64,000 nt of DNA, from contig CAJNDO010000007.1 of assembly GCA_905221545.1 (NCBI GenBank), forward strand, positions 62,001-126,000. Direction: 5' to 3'. Positions 43,477-52,652 of the stretch are shown one piece after another. The DNA comes from a bacterium. Lineage in GTDB: Bacteria > Bacillota > Bacilli > Lactobacillales > Streptococcaceae. Each line of letters starts with the position of its first letter. The stretch's first letter is position 1. The translations under genes were made by a program, and so were the position numbers. The notes below the pieces were generated by a model. It did no database searches, was not told the DNA's origin, and worked only from the letters and a program-made list of their open reading frames with translations.

Positions 43477-45211
43477 CTTCTTCTCCTTTCATTTCCAACT
43501 GCTGAGACTGATAGGTTTGGGCATACCAGCCATCCAGGGCTAGCAAGTCTTCGTGCCTGCCTCGTTCGATAATTTGACCATTTTGTAGAACCAAGATTAA
43601 ATCTGCATGGACTACCGCACTCAGGCGATGAGCCGTAATAATGGTTGTCTTGTCCTTTCGTGTCTCCTTGAGGTTGTCGATAATCGCATACTCTGTCTTG
43701 GCATCCACGGCCGACAAGGAATCATCTAAAATCAAGATTTCAGGGTCTAAAATCATAGCCCGACTCATAGCCAGACGTTGCTTTTGCCCACCAGAAAGAC
43801 TGACTCCCTTTTCACCAATCAGCGTATCAAATCCCTGAGGCATGGCTACAATGTCTTGATATACTTGAGCTAGCTTGGTCGCTTCCTCGACCGCTGAAAG
43901 GGGCAAGTTAGGGTTGGAAAAGCGGATATTGTCTAAGATAGAGGTCGCAAAGAGAAACTGGTCCTGAGGAACATAGCCTATAAGACTACGAAGATCTGTC
44001 AGACGATAGTGGCGAATATCATGACCATTTAGGTAAATAGCTCCCTTATCTACATCGTATTCACGCAAGAGGAGCTTAATCAAGGACGTTTTCCCAGAGC
44101 CTGTCTGTCCGACCAAGCCCAGAGTTTGCCCTTTTTCTAAACTAAAGTGAATATCCGTCAGTGTTTCCTCATTTTCAAAGGCAAAGCTGTCAATATCGTA
44201 CTCCAAACGCCCATTATCAATACCATCTAAAGGAAACTCGGGGTCTTTTACTGGAGATTCCTGAGACAAAAGTTCCTCAATCCGCTGGTAAGAAACCTTT
44301 CCTCGCTGAGTGATATTAAAGAGGAAGCCAACGGCCATAAGAGGCCAGACCAACATATCCAAGTAACTGATAAAGGTGACTAGATTCCCAACGGTGATTT
44401 GCCCTTCCTGAACCATCAAGGAACCGACCAAAAGCGTTAAAACATAGGATGAACCAACAAATAAGAGAACCATAGGGTCAAAGAGACTATCGTATTTCAT
44501 GGTTTGGAGATTCTTTTGGAAGGTCAATTCATTGACTGCATGGAAAGACTTCAACTCGTCCGCCTGGTAACCGAAAGACTTGGTCACTTTGATACCTGAT
44601 ACAGACTCCTGCACCTTGTTATTGAGTTCAGAAAAGGTAGCTTGGGACTCTCCAAAGGCTCTGTGAGTCTTTCTACCTAGACGACTGGTCGCATAGGCCA
44701 TGAAAGGCAGGGGAAGAATGGCAACCAAGGTCATTTGCCAAGAGATACTAAAAAGCATGGTCAGCAAAGTCACTAAAGCTGTGATGGAGGCATCCACCGC
44801 AGACATGACTCCGCCACCTGCGAGACGAGTTAAGGCATTGATATCGTTGGTGGCATGTGCCATCAGGTCCCCCGTCCGATAGGTTTGATAAAAGGCTGGA
44901 GACATTTTTGTGAGATGCTCAAACAAGCGAGACCGCATAATCTGCCCCAAACGGTAGGAAGTCCCAAGGATATACATCCGCCACACATAGCGTAGATAGT
45001 ACATTCCAAAGGCCGCAAGTAGCAAGTAAAATAGGTCAAGAAGGAGGTCCTGCTGGGTTAATTGCCCCGATGTGATGGCATCAATGACCCGCCCCATGAC
45101 CATAGGGGGAATGAGATTGAGGACGGAAACCAAGACCAGGGCCACAATTCCGACTAGATAACGGCGCTTTTCTAACTTGAAAAACCACCAGAGTTTTTGA
45201 ATAATGGACAT
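43466..45211 (-). CDS. Heterodimeric ABC exporter, degenerate-site half
   Basis: A 581-residue half-exporter partner of the gene at 41734. It has six spans in the first 320 residues, then Walker A GQTGSGKTS, an intact signature VSLSGGQKQRLAMSRAM, Walker B ILILDDSLSAVD in which the catalytic Glu is replaced by Asp, and H-loop ITAHRLS. The complementary defects in the two halves give one normal and one degenerate ATP site, as in LmrC. The start at 45211 is the first Met of the conserved N-terminus (MSIIQKLWWFFKLEKRRY); a longer frame to 45232 is less likely. Confidence 0.92.
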   Translation of the reverse strand: MSIIQKLWWFFKLEKRRYLVGIVALVLVSVLNLIPPMVMGRVIDAITSGQLTQQDLLLDLFYLLLAAFGMYYLRYVWRMYILGTSYRLGQIMRSRLFEHLTKMSPAFYQTYRTGDLMAHATNDINALTRLAGGGVMSAVDASITALVTLLTMLFSISWQMTLVAILPLPFMAYATSRLGRKTHRAFGESQATFSELNNKVQESVSGIKVTKSFGYQADELKSFHAVNELTFQKNLQTMKYDSLFDPMVLLFVGSSYVLTLLVGSLMVQEGQITVGNLVTFISYLDMLVWPLMAVGFLFNITQRGKVSYQRIEELLSQESPVKDPEFPLDGIDNGRLEYDIDSFAFENEETLTDIHFSLEKGQTLGLVGQTGSGKTSLIKLLLREYDVDKGAIYLNGHDIRHYRLTDLRSLIGYVPQDQFLFATSILDNIRFSNPNLPLSAVEEATKLAQVYQDIVAMPQGFDTLIGEKGVSLSGGQKQRLAMSRAMILDPEILILDDSLSAVDAKTEYAIIDNLKETRKDKTTIITAHRLSAVVHADLILVLQNGQIIERGRHEDLLALDGWYAQTYQSQQLEMKGEEDAE

Positions 45212-45265
45212 AACATCCCTTTCTGATTGCAAATGGAAACCTGAGGCAGAGACCCCAGGTTTTTC

Positions 45266-45901
45266 TTATTCATAGGTTACGACTGAGACGACACCCTTGT
45301 CATACTCAGCGATAAAGATATTGGCTACATTTTCATGCCCTTGTTTGCTGAGGTTATCAAGCAGCCACTCTTCGCTACGACCAATCGATTCCAAAACATC
45401 GACTTGGATCACACCGTCAGTCACAACTGGATACTTAGGATTTTCATCTCCCATTTGAACTACGATGAGTTGGCCATTTTGCTCCTGCACAGCTCGTTTA
45501 ACTTGCTTCATCTGGAAAATCCCTTGGCTACGAAGTTTGAGGGCTACATCCGCTGCAGACAAGCCAACTGAACGACAGGCTTCTGGGTCAATCTTCCCAT
45601 TTTTAATGAGGAGAGTTGGTTTTCCATCAATCAAGCGTTTCACAAAACGAACATTGTTATTGAGCCACTTGAGGGTCAAGACCAAAATCGTCCACATCAT
45701 CAAAATCACTGCGTACTGGAGAATGCTAATAGAACTATTGTAAATCACCCCGCCGATGATACCACCAAGAACATAGTTCTGAATTTGGTCTGTCGCAGAG
45801 TTAGGCGCTAGGTTTCCTTTTCCTGTCACATTGATAACAAAAACAAGAGAGAAGAGCCCCAAGGCCAGTTTGATTAAAATTTCCATATAGTTGAGTGTCA
45901 T
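45266..45901 (-). CDS. DUF421 (YetF-like) membrane protein
   Basis: A 211-residue protein with three N-terminal membrane spans (about residues 8-25, 45-62 and 67-85) and a C-terminal cytoplasmic domain with GKPTLLIKNGKIDPEACRSVGLSAADVALKLRSQGI (in parts, about 92-130), the mark of DUF421/YetF proteins. The function is unknown; relatives in Bacillus affect spores. Its ATG overlaps the stop of the DUF3290 gene by 4 bases, a conserved pairing. Confidence 0.9.
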   Translation of the reverse strand: MTLNYMEILIKLALGLFSLVFVINVTGKGNLAPNSATDQIQNYVLGGIIGGVIYNSSISILQYAVILMMWTILVLTLKWLNNNVRFVKRLIDGKPTLLIKNGKIDPEACRSVGLSAADVALKLRSQGIFQMKQVKRAVQEQNGQLIVVQMGDENPKYPVVTDGVIQVDVLESIGRSEEWLLDNLSKQGHENVANIFIAEYDKGVVSVVTYE

Positions 45902-46353
45902 TTGTTTACCTCCACCAATTCAATAGCGTCTGTTTGATTCAATTCTAATTTCTCTAAAAGATACTTGTCTGGTTGGCTCCCGTTCATGGCGCGGTAGAAA
46001 TTTGGACCTACCTTGACAAGCGCTCCATCAGTGGCAGCTGAAGTATTAACGTAAACTTCTGATTTATCCACCCCCAAGTCTTTGGAAACAACCTCTATGA
46101 AATGAAGTGAGGTTTGAAATTGATTGTTAGAGGCTTGATTGGTCTGGTATTTTGAGATTGTTACCAAAAGCATGGCTACCAAGGTCAAGGCCAAAATCAT
46201 GACCAATTCCCGAAACTTAGTCCCCTTTTTATCTCGATAAGCCTTAAAAGCAAAAAATCCTGTGATAGCTAGGAGCACAATCCCAAAGCCAATCATGATT
46301 CCATTTTGTTGACTGATTTGGCTAAGCACATAGTCATATGAGTAAAATTTCAT
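45898..46353 (-). CDS. DUF3290 membrane protein
   Basis: A 151-residue protein of the DUF3290 family: two N-terminal membrane spans (about 18-35 and 48-66) and an extracytoplasmic domain ending LNQTDAIELVEVNK. It is always seen with a DUF421 protein in this kind of arrangement; here the two overlap at ATGA. No enzymatic motif is visible. The pair probably forms a membrane complex of unknown task. Confidence 0.87.
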   Translation of the reverse strand: MKFYSYDYVLSQISQQNGIMIGFGIVLLAITGFFAFKAYRDKKGTKFRELVMILALTLVAMLLVTISKYQTNQASNNQFQTSLHFIEVVSKDLGVDKSEVYVNTSAATDGALVKVGPNFYRAMNGSQPDKYLLEKLELNQTDAIELVEVNK

Positions 46354-46486
46354 TTATTTTCACTCCCTTTCATAAAATCATTCTTTATTATAAACGAAAG
46401 AGGGTGATTTTTCAAACCATACGTTGGGGAAATAGACCATTTTTTGGTATAATAAAATCTATAATCTGAATGAAAAAGGTAACTTT

Positions 46487-47314
46487 ATGAAACTTATCTC
46501 ATGGAATATTGATTCCCTAAACGCTGCCCTAACTAGTGACTCAGCTCGTGCCAAATTGTCTCAAGAAGTCCTACAAACTTTGGTCGCTGAAAATGCTGAT
46601 ATTATCGCTATCCAAGAAACCAAGCTTTCTGCTAAGGGTCCTACAAAGAAACACTTGGAAATTTTAGAAGAACTCTTCCCAGGCTACGAAAATACGTGGC
46701 GCTCTTCCCAAGAACCTGCCCGTAAAGGCTATGCTGGTACTATGTTCCTCTATAAGAAAGAACTCACACCCACTGTCACTTTTCCAGAAATCGGTGCTCC
46801 TTCTACCATGGACTTGGAAGGCCGCATCATCACCTTGGAATTTGATGAATTTTTCGTGACCCAAGTTTACACTCCAAACGCTGGCGACGGCCTCAAACGC
46901 TTGGAAGAACGTCAAGTCTGGGATGTCAAATATGCTGAGTATTTAGCTAAACTAGACAAAGAAAAACCAGTTCTTGCGACTGGCGACTACAATGTGGCCC
47001 ACAATGAAATCGACCTTGCAAATCCTGCCAGCAACCGCCGTTCACCAGGATTTACCGACGAGGAGCGTGCTGGATTTACCAACCTTTTAGCAACTGGATT
47101 TACGGATACCTTCCGCCACATTCATGGCGATGTTCCAGAACGCTACACTTGGTGGGCACAACGTAGCAAAACTTCTAAAATCAACAATACAGGCTGGAGA
47201 ATCGACTACTGGCTTACAAGTAACCGCATCGCTGACAAGGTAACCAAGTCTGATATGATTGACTCTGGTGCGCGCCAAGACCACACACCCATTGTCATGG
47301 AGATTGAGCTCTAA
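46487..47314 (+). CDS. exoA: Exodeoxyribonuclease III / AP endonuclease ExoA
   Basis: ExoA is the main AP endonuclease for base-excision repair and a 3'-5' exonuclease. The 275 residues show the EEP-fold motifs LISWNIDSLNA (2-12), IIAIQETKLSA (about 37-47; catalytic Glu), FVTQVYTPNAG (about 122-132), ATGDYNVAHNEIDL (about 164-177) and the C-terminal SGARQDHTPIVMEI with the catalytic Asp-His. It is followed 11 bases later by the VOC gene. Confidence 0.96.
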   Translation: MKLISWNIDSLNAALTSDSARAKLSQEVLQTLVAENADIIAIQETKLSAKGPTKKHLEILEELFPGYENTWRSSQEPARKGYAGTMFLYKKELTPTVTFPEIGAPSTMDLEGRIITLEFDEFFVTQVYTPNAGDGLKRLEERQVWDVKYAEYLAKLDKEKPVLATGDYNVAHNEIDLANPASNRRSPGFTDEERAGFTNLLATGFTDTFRHIHGDVPERYTWWAQRSKTSKINNTGWRIDYWLTSNRIADKVTKSDMIDSGARQDHTPIVMEIEL

Positions 47315-47325
47315 GGAGAAAGCTA

Positions 47326-47712
47326 ATGGACTATCAAGCTGTCATTCCTGAATTTGTAGTATCTGACCTCGAAAAGTCACGCCACTTCTACTGCGACTTG
47401 CTGGGATTTTCTGTCGAATACGAGCGTCCAGAGGAGAAATTTCTCTTCCTCTCGCTTGAAGACTGCCAACTTATGCTAGAAGAAGGTAGCACAGAAGAAT
47501 TAGCCCAACTAACCTATCCTTTCGGGCGCGGTGTCAATATTTCCTTTGGCATTGAAGATGTCCCTCAGCTCCACCAAAAACTGCTGGAAGCTGACTATCC
47601 TATCCATCGTCCGCTGACCAAAAGAGAATTTCGAGTGGGAGATAGCTTTATTTACCCTCACGAATTTGCAGTTTTGGATCCAGATGGCTATTTTTTAAGA
47701 TTTAGCGAATAG
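47326..47712 (+). CDS. VOC / glyoxalase-bleomycin resistance fold protein
   Basis: A 128-residue VOC-superfamily protein: PEFVVSDLEKSRHFYCDLLGFSVEY (in parts, 8-33) opens the first beta-alpha-beta-beta-beta unit and VLDPDGYFLRFSE closes the second. A metal-binding His/Glu set typical of enzymes is not fully evident, so it may be a binding protein. The family includes glyoxalases and bleomycin-binding proteins. It shares a transcript with exoA. Confidence 0.85.
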   Translation: MDYQAVIPEFVVSDLEKSRHFYCDLLGFSVEYERPEEKFLFLSLEDCQLMLEEGSTEELAQLTYPFGRGVNISFGIEDVPQLHQKLLEADYPIHRPLTKREFRVGDSFIYPHEFAVLDPDGYFLRFSE

Positions 47713-47790
47713 AAAAAATCTTTCAAATCAGAAAAAGGCATATTGTCAGGTCTTGAAGAATCTTGATAATATGTCTTTTATGATGAAAAA
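47711..47790. repeat. Dispersed hairpin repeat, copy 1
   Basis: About 75 bases (GGCATATTGTCAGGTCTTGA core) resemble at roughly three of four positions the stretch at 55011-55085. Both can fold into a hairpin with inverted ends and both follow directly after a plus-strand gene. It may be a RUP-like intergenic repeat; I cannot confirm the family from the window. Confidence 0.55.
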
Positions 47791-47877
47791 TACTTCTAAA
47801 TGTTAGCCTATAATTGAGAATCTTTCCATTTATTCTTCGATTTGTTCGTTTTTTATCTCAAAATACTGACAAAATAT

Positions 47878-48086
47878 TTGATTTTTAAAGTTATTTAGTG
47901 TAAAATAAAAACATTGGCGCAAGCCTATTTAAAATTGAATATCGTTTTACTTGTTTATGTCGTGAATTGGCACGACGTTTCTACAAGGTGCCGGAACACC
48001 TAACAATAAGTAAGTTAGCTTGAGGGGATGGTCTTTTTGCCATGCCTATTTTGGGACTTGCTTAAAGATTAAGTAGGTCCTTTTTC
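47878..48086 (+). promoter_or_regulatory. Guanine/xanthine purine riboswitch of xpt-pbuX
   Basis: A promoter (TTGATT 47878, 17 bases, TAAAAT 47901) leads to a purine aptamer at 47947-48014. P1 is TTACTTGTT / AATAAGTAA, P2 GTCGTG / CACGAC, J2/3 GTTTCTACA, and P3 AGGTG / CACCT. J3/1 (AACAATA) carries C at the specificity position, so it should bind guanine or hypoxanthine rather than adenine. The 3' side of P1 (TAAGTAAG) can alternatively pair with CTTGCTTA, the 5' arm of the terminator hairpin at 48053-48085 (GGGACTTGCTTAA / TTAAGTAGGTCC, TTTTT). Ligand thus turns transcription off. Confidence 0.93.
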
Positions 48087-48147
48087 AATTTCTTACTAGA
48101 AACTCTAAACAAGCAAATGAAGCATCTTTTAGACTTTAGGAGGTCTT

Positions 48148-48729
48148 ATGAAATTATTAGAAGAGCGCATCCTCGAGGATGGGCATATCTTGGGTGATAA
48201 CATCCTCAAGGTGGATTCCTTTTTAACCCACCAAGTTGACTTTAGCTTGATGCGAGAGATTGGTAAGGTTTTTGCGGAAAAATTCGCTGCTGCTGGCATT
48301 ACCAAGGTCGTGACCATTGAAGCTTCAGGCATTGCACCAGCCGTTTTTACAGCTGAAGCCTTAAATGTTCCCATGATTTTCGCCAAAAAAGCTAAAAACA
48401 TTACTATGAACGAAGGAATCTTAACTGCCGAAGTTTACTCCTTTACCAAGCAAGTGACCAGCACCGTTTCTATCGCTGGAAAATTCCTCTCACCAGAGGA
48501 CAAGGTTTTGATTATCGACGATTTCCTTGCTAACGGCCAAGCTGCTAAAGGCTTGATTCAAATCATCGAACAGGCAGGTGCCACAGTCGAAGCTATCGGT
48601 ATCGTGATTGAAAAATCCTTCCAAGATGGCCGTGATTTACTTGAAAAAGCAGGCTACCCTGTTATATCACTCGCTCGTTTGGATCGTTTTGAAAATGGTC
48701 AAGTCGTATTTAAGGAGGCAGATCTCTAA
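48148..48729 (+). CDS. xpt: Xanthine phosphoribosyltransferase
   Basis: Xpt converts xanthine (and less well guanine) plus PRPP to the nucleotide. The 193 residues start [18 protein letters not shown], with the PRPP loop [17 protein letters not shown] (about 125-141) and the base-recognition [17 protein letters not shown] precedes the ATG, and the stop overlaps the pbuX start by 1 base. It is controlled by the guanine-type riboswitch upstream. Confidence 0.96.
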   Translation: MKLLEERILEDGHILGDNILKVDSFLTHQVDFSLMREIGKVFAEKFAAAGITKVVTIEASGIAPAVFTAEALNVPMIFAKKAKNITMNEGILTAEVYSFTKQVTSTVSIAGKFLSPEDKVLIIDDFLANGQAAKGLIQIIEQAGATVEAIGIVIEKSFQDGRDLLEKAGYPVISLARLDRFENGQVVFKEADL

Positions 48730-49991
48730 TGCAAACTCAAGAAAAACACTCGCAAGCAGCCGTTCTTGGCTTGCAGCACTTACTAGCCATGTACTCAGGA
48801 TCTATCCTAGTTCCCATCATGATTGCGACAGCCCTTGGCTATTCAACTGAGCAGTTGACCTACCTGATTTCTACAGATATCTTCATGTGTGGGGTGGCGA
48901 CCTTCCTCCAACTCCAACTCAACAAATACTTTGGAATTGGACTACCAGTCGTTCTCGGAGTTGCTTTCCAATCAGTCGCTCCTTTGATTATGATTGGTCA
49001 AAGTCATGGTAGTGGTGCTATGTTTGGTGCCCTTATCGCATCAGGGATTTACGTGGTTCTTGTTTCAGGCATCTTCTCAAAAGTAGCTAATCTTTTCCCA
49101 TCTATCGTAACCGGATCTGTTATTACTACGATTGGTTTAACCTTGATTCCTGTCGCTATTGGAAATATGGGAAATAACGTTCCAGAGCCAACTGGTCAAA
49201 GTCTCTTACTTGCAGCTATCACTGTTCTGATTATCCTCTTGATCAACATCTTTACCAAAGGATTTATCAAGTCTATCTCCATTTTGATTGGACTGGTTGT
49301 CGGAACTGCCATTGCTGCTACTATGGACTTGGTGGACTTCTCTCCTGTTGCGGCAGCACCTCTTGTCCATGTCCCAACCCCACTCTACTTTGGAATGCCA
49401 ACCTTTGAAATCTCATCCATTGTCATGATGTGTATCATCGCAACGGTGTCTATGGTTGAGTCAACAGGTGTTTACATAGCCTTGTCTGATATCACGAAAG
49501 ACCCAATCGACAGCACGCGCCTTCGCAACGGTTACCGTGCAGAAGGTTTAGCCGTACTTCTCGGAGGAATCTTTAACACCTTCCCTTACACAGGATTTTC
49601 ACAAAACGTTGGTCTGGTTAAATTATCAGGTATCAAGAAACGCCTGCCAATCTACTACGCAGCTGGTTTCCTGGTTCTCCTTGGACTCCTTCCTAAGTTT
49701 GGCGCCCTTGCCCAAATCATTCCAAGTCCTGTCCTCGGTGGTGCCATGCTGGTGATGTTTGGTTTTGTATCGATTCAAGGGATGCAAATCCTCGCCCGCG
49801 TTGATTTTGCTAACAATGAACATAACTTCCTTATCGCAGCTGTTTCAATCGCTGCAGGTGTCGGACTCAACAACAGTAATCTCTTTGTCAGCATGCCGAC
49901 AGCCTTCCAAATGTTCTTCTCAAACGGAATCGTCGTAGCCAGCCTACTCGCTATTGTACTCAATGCCGTATTAAATCATAAAAAGAAATAA
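48729..49991 (+). CDS. pbuX: Xanthine permease
   Basis: A 420-residue NAT/NCS2-family purine permease with about 14 spans. It has GLQHLLAMYSGSILVPIMI near the start and, in the second half, VESTGVYIALSDITKDPIDSTRLRNGYRAEGLA (in parts, about 240-275) and FPYTGFSQNVGLVKLSG (about 285-301), the family's substrate-site motifs. Co-translation with xpt and the shared riboswitch point to xanthine uptake for salvage. A terminator follows. Confidence 0.95.
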   Translation: MQTQEKHSQAAVLGLQHLLAMYSGSILVPIMIATALGYSTEQLTYLISTDIFMCGVATFLQLQLNKYFGIGLPVVLGVAFQSVAPLIMIGQSHGSGAMFGALIASGIYVVLVSGIFSKVANLFPSIVTGSVITTIGLTLIPVAIGNMGNNVPEPTGQSLLLAAITVLIILLINIFTKGFIKSISILIGLVVGTAIAATMDLVDFSPVAAAPLVHVPTPLYFGMPTFEISSIVMMCIIATVSMVESTGVYIALSDITKDPIDSTRLRNGYRAEGLAVLLGGIFNTFPYTGFSQNVGLVKLSGIKKRLPIYYAAGFLVLLGLLPKFGALAQIIPSPVLGGAMLVMFGFVSIQGMQILARVDFANNEHNFLIAAVSIAAGVGLNNSNLFVSMPTAFQMFFSNGIVVASLLAIVLNAVLNHKKK

Positions 49992-50019
49992 GAAAAAGAG
50001 GTATGAGCCTCTTTTTTGT
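49991..50019. terminator. Terminator between pbuX and thioesterase
   Basis: AAAAAGAGGT and GCCTCTTTTTT pair around ATGA between two convergent genes; usable in both directions. Confidence 0.85.
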
Positions 50020-50023
50020 TTAT

Positions 50024-50428
50024 CTATATCCTTACCTGTCTATCTTCTGACCTTTGGCCTGTGACAAACATGGTGAAGGTTGCTTTGCAGACATTTTTGC
50101 CTTCTTGATTGGTGATATCCACATCCACGACACAGGTTGTGCGACCTTGATGGACGCATTCTCCTTTAATGGTCAACACGTCGTCGAGTTTTCCAGCCTT
50201 GAGGTAGTTGATAGAGGACTGGAGTGTCACCCCATCAAGCCCCAGCGAGATAACCACCAGACCACTGATCTGGTCACAAAGGGTAAAGAGATAGCCACCA
50301 TGGGCATTGCCATAGTAGTTAAGCGACGAGTCCACTACTTTGGTCGTCACCACAACGTGACCATCTCTCATTTTTTCTATTTCGTAATTTTCAAAGGCAG
50401 ATATAGCGTCAAAATGAAAATCTTTCAT
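50024..50428 (-). CDS. PaaI-type hotdog thioesterase
   Basis: A 134-residue hotdog-fold acyl-CoA thioesterase. The characteristic HGGYLFTLCDQISGLVV (about 41-57) carries the conserved H-G-G and the acidic residue on the central helix, followed by LQSSINYLKAG. The ATG at 50428 has AGGAGG 5 bases before it; a longer frame is rejected. The acyl substrate is unknown. The gene stands alone. Confidence 0.88.
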   Translation of the reverse strand: MKDFHFDAISAFENYEIEKMRDGHVVVTTKVVDSSLNYYGNAHGGYLFTLCDQISGLVVISLGLDGVTLQSSINYLKAGKLDDVLTIKGECVHQGRTTCVVDVDITNQEGKNVCKATFTMFVTGQRSEDRQVRI

Positions 50429-50497
50429 CGTTTCCTCCTGATATTTCAAACGACACTATGATACTACTTTTTATAGGACTGTGCAAGGAGAAAGCTC

Positions 50498-51985
50498 CTA
50501 GTCTGGCAAAATTCCGACCTGCTCTACAAAGCGCATAAAGGCTGCCTGTCCTTGTTCCGTCTGCTTGTAAACCCCTGCATCCTCTAGAACGCGTGCAAAA
50601 ATATCACCCACAGAGTCCTTGACGACTTCAAGGGCCTTTTCTTTATCCGCTAGGTCTGGATGTTGAGCTTTGAGCTGGTCTGCCCATTCCTGATGATAAG
50701 AGGCAACTGTATCCTCATCTCCCACGAGGTAGCTGGCGACTTGCTCCACTTCTGCTTTCAAACGTGGCGGTAAAATAGCCAAGCCCATAACCTCAATCAA
50801 GCCGATATTTTCCTTCTTGATATGTTGGACATCCTTGTGGGGATGATAAATTCCATCAGGATGCTCTGGCGATGTCTGATTGTCTCGCAAGACCAAGTCC
50901 AACTCAAACTGACCATCGCGTTTGCGGGCAATGGGTGTAATGGTATGGTGTGGTGTTCCATTACTTTCTGCTAAGACTTGCACTGCAGGATCTGAATACT
51001 GGCGCCATTCCTGCAAAATCTTATCAGCCAAGTTAATCAAATCCTCTTTGGAATCCGAAGTCAAACGCAACACTGACATGGGCCACTTGACAATCCCTGC
51101 CTTGACCTGCTCAAATCCAGCAAAACAGAAAGTCTTTTGCAAGGGAGCCAATTCCATAGGGAATACGTGACGGCCTCCCTGATAGTGGTCATGGGTGAGA
51201 ATAGACCCCCCAACAATTGGTAAGTCCGCATTTGAACCCGCAAAATAGCCCGGAAACTGCTCTACGATAGCCAGCAGACGCTCAAAACTCTGACAACTAA
51301 TGGCCATAGGACGATGCTGGCCATCTAAGAAAATACAGTGCTCATTAAAATAAGCATAGGGCGAATACTGGAAGCCCCACTCCTGACCATCCATCTCAAA
51401 ACGGATAATGCGGTGATTGCTACGAGCTGGATGGTTAGCCCGACCATGATAGCCTTCGTTCTCTATACAAAGCTGACACTGGGGATAATTGCTAGCTTGC
51501 ACCAACTTGGCCGCCGCAATCTCTTTCGGATCCTTTTCAGGCTTAGAGAGATTGATGGTAATTTCAAGTTCTCCATAGTCAGATGGGACACGATAAGCGA
51601 TATTTTTAGCAATGGCCTTGAGTTTGATGTAGTCATTTTTCTGGCTGAGCTGGTAAAAATCTGCTATTGCCTGCTCAGGAGATTGGGTATAGGTTCCCCA
51701 AAAGTCACGATTGACCTGACTTGGACAAGGGGTCACCAAGTCCATTAGTTCAGCACCAAGGATTTCACGCGCAGTCTGACTATCCTCAATCGTCTCTAAT
51801 CGAACCGCCTCCTCGACAAGCTGGTCCTTGAGGTTAATCAATTTATCCAGATTCGTCTCAACTTCCAAAACACCTTCCCCCACTCGTGCCAAGACACGAT
51901 TGGTTAGGTAGATTCGATCCATTTCCTCAAAGGTACTTTCTGCAATGACTTCTGTGATAAATGCATCTAAAACTCCCTGACTCAT
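50498..51985 (-). CDS. galT: Galactose-1-phosphate uridylyltransferase (Firmicutes type)
   Basis: GalT exchanges UMP between UDP-glucose and galactose-1-phosphate in the Leloir pathway. The 495 residues are of the long Gram-positive class (GalT2). Seen are YHGRANHPARSNHRIIRFEM (in the middle, about 178-197), GGSILTHDHYQGGRHVFPME (about 247-266) with the active-site His cluster, and NGTPHHTITPIARKR. The start overlaps the HAD gene stop, so galK-HAD-galT form one unit. Confidence 0.95.
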   Translation of the reverse strand: MSQGVLDAFITEVIAESTFEEMDRIYLTNRVLARVGEGVLEVETNLDKLINLKDQLVEEAVRLETIEDSQTAREILGAELMDLVTPCPSQVNRDFWGTYTQSPEQAIADFYQLSQKNDYIKLKAIAKNIAYRVPSDYGELEITINLSKPEKDPKEIAAAKLVQASNYPQCQLCIENEGYHGRANHPARSNHRIIRFEMDGQEWGFQYSPYAYFNEHCIFLDGQHRPMAISCQSFERLLAIVEQFPGYFAGSNADLPIVGGSILTHDHYQGGRHVFPMELAPLQKTFCFAGFEQVKAGIVKWPMSVLRLTSDSKEDLINLADKILQEWRQYSDPAVQVLAESNGTPHHTITPIARKRDGQFELDLVLRDNQTSPEHPDGIYHPHKDVQHIKKENIGLIEVMGLAILPPRLKAEVEQVASYLVGDEDTVASYHQEWADQLKAQHPDLADKEKALEVVKDSVGDIFARVLEDAGVYKQTEQGQAAFMRFVEQVGILPD

Positions 51986-52641
51986 TAATTCTCCTTCTTA
52001 CTTTCTAAATAGTCTCTGACAGCATCTAAATCCTGAAAAATTTGTTCTGTTTTATTTAAGAAAGACTGTGCTGGCATTTTTAAGTCTGGAATACAAATAA
52101 CTGGTATCCCAGCTCTATAGGCTGCTTCAATCCCTGCTTCACTATCCTCTAATACTAAGCAATTCTCTGGTAAAACATTCAAATCACTACAGGCCTTTAA
52201 AAATATATCAGGGTAAGGTTTGCTTCGCTTGACATCTTTTGCAAAAACTAGATGGTCAAATAGGGACAGTATACCATTACTATCCAAAATCATTCTAGCT
52301 CTAGATTCAACACTTGAAGTTGCTAAAGCGATTGGAATACCTTCTCTTTGCAAAAAAGCAAGCAAATTTTTAGCACCTTTTTTTAAATTTACACCTTTGG
52401 CTAATATTCGAGCTTCCAGTTCATAAACTTTTTCCAAGGTTTGGTCAAAGTTCCAAGGTAAATCATAGGTATCTAAAAATCGTTGAACATTCTCCTCTTC
52501 CCTATGTCCACTGTATTCTCTAGAATATGTTTCTTCTGTGAAAGGAATTCCAAAATCTGCAAGCAATTCTTGATAAACTTTTAGAGAAATGATCTCAGTA
52601 TCAGCTAATAAGCCATCTAAATCAAATATTACAGCGTCCAT
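51985..52641 (-). CDS. HAD-superfamily phosphatase between galK and galT
   Basis: A 218-residue HAD hydrolase of the beta-phosphoglucomutase-like subclass. Motif I is FDLDGLLADTE (residues 5-15), motif II is ALATSSVESRA (about 105-115), motif III includes KRSKPYPDIF (about 138-147), and motif IV is VLEDSEAGIEAA (about 163-174). A galK-galT operon normally lacks such a gene, but a sugar-phosphate phosphatase would fit relief of galactose-1-phosphate stress. The coding stretch looks A+T-richer than galK and galT, suggesting insertion. Confidence 0.88.
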   Translation of the reverse strand: MDAVIFDLDGLLADTEIISLKVYQELLADFGIPFTEETYSREYSGHREEENVQRFLDTYDLPWNFDQTLEKVYELEARILAKGVNLKKGAKNLLAFLQREGIPIALATSSVESRARMILDSNGILSLFDHLVFAKDVKRSKPYPDIFLKACSDLNVLPENCLVLEDSEAGIEAAYRAGIPVICIPDLKMPAQSFLNKTEQIFQDLDAVRDYLESKKEN

Positions 52642-52652
52642 TTACTTCTCTC

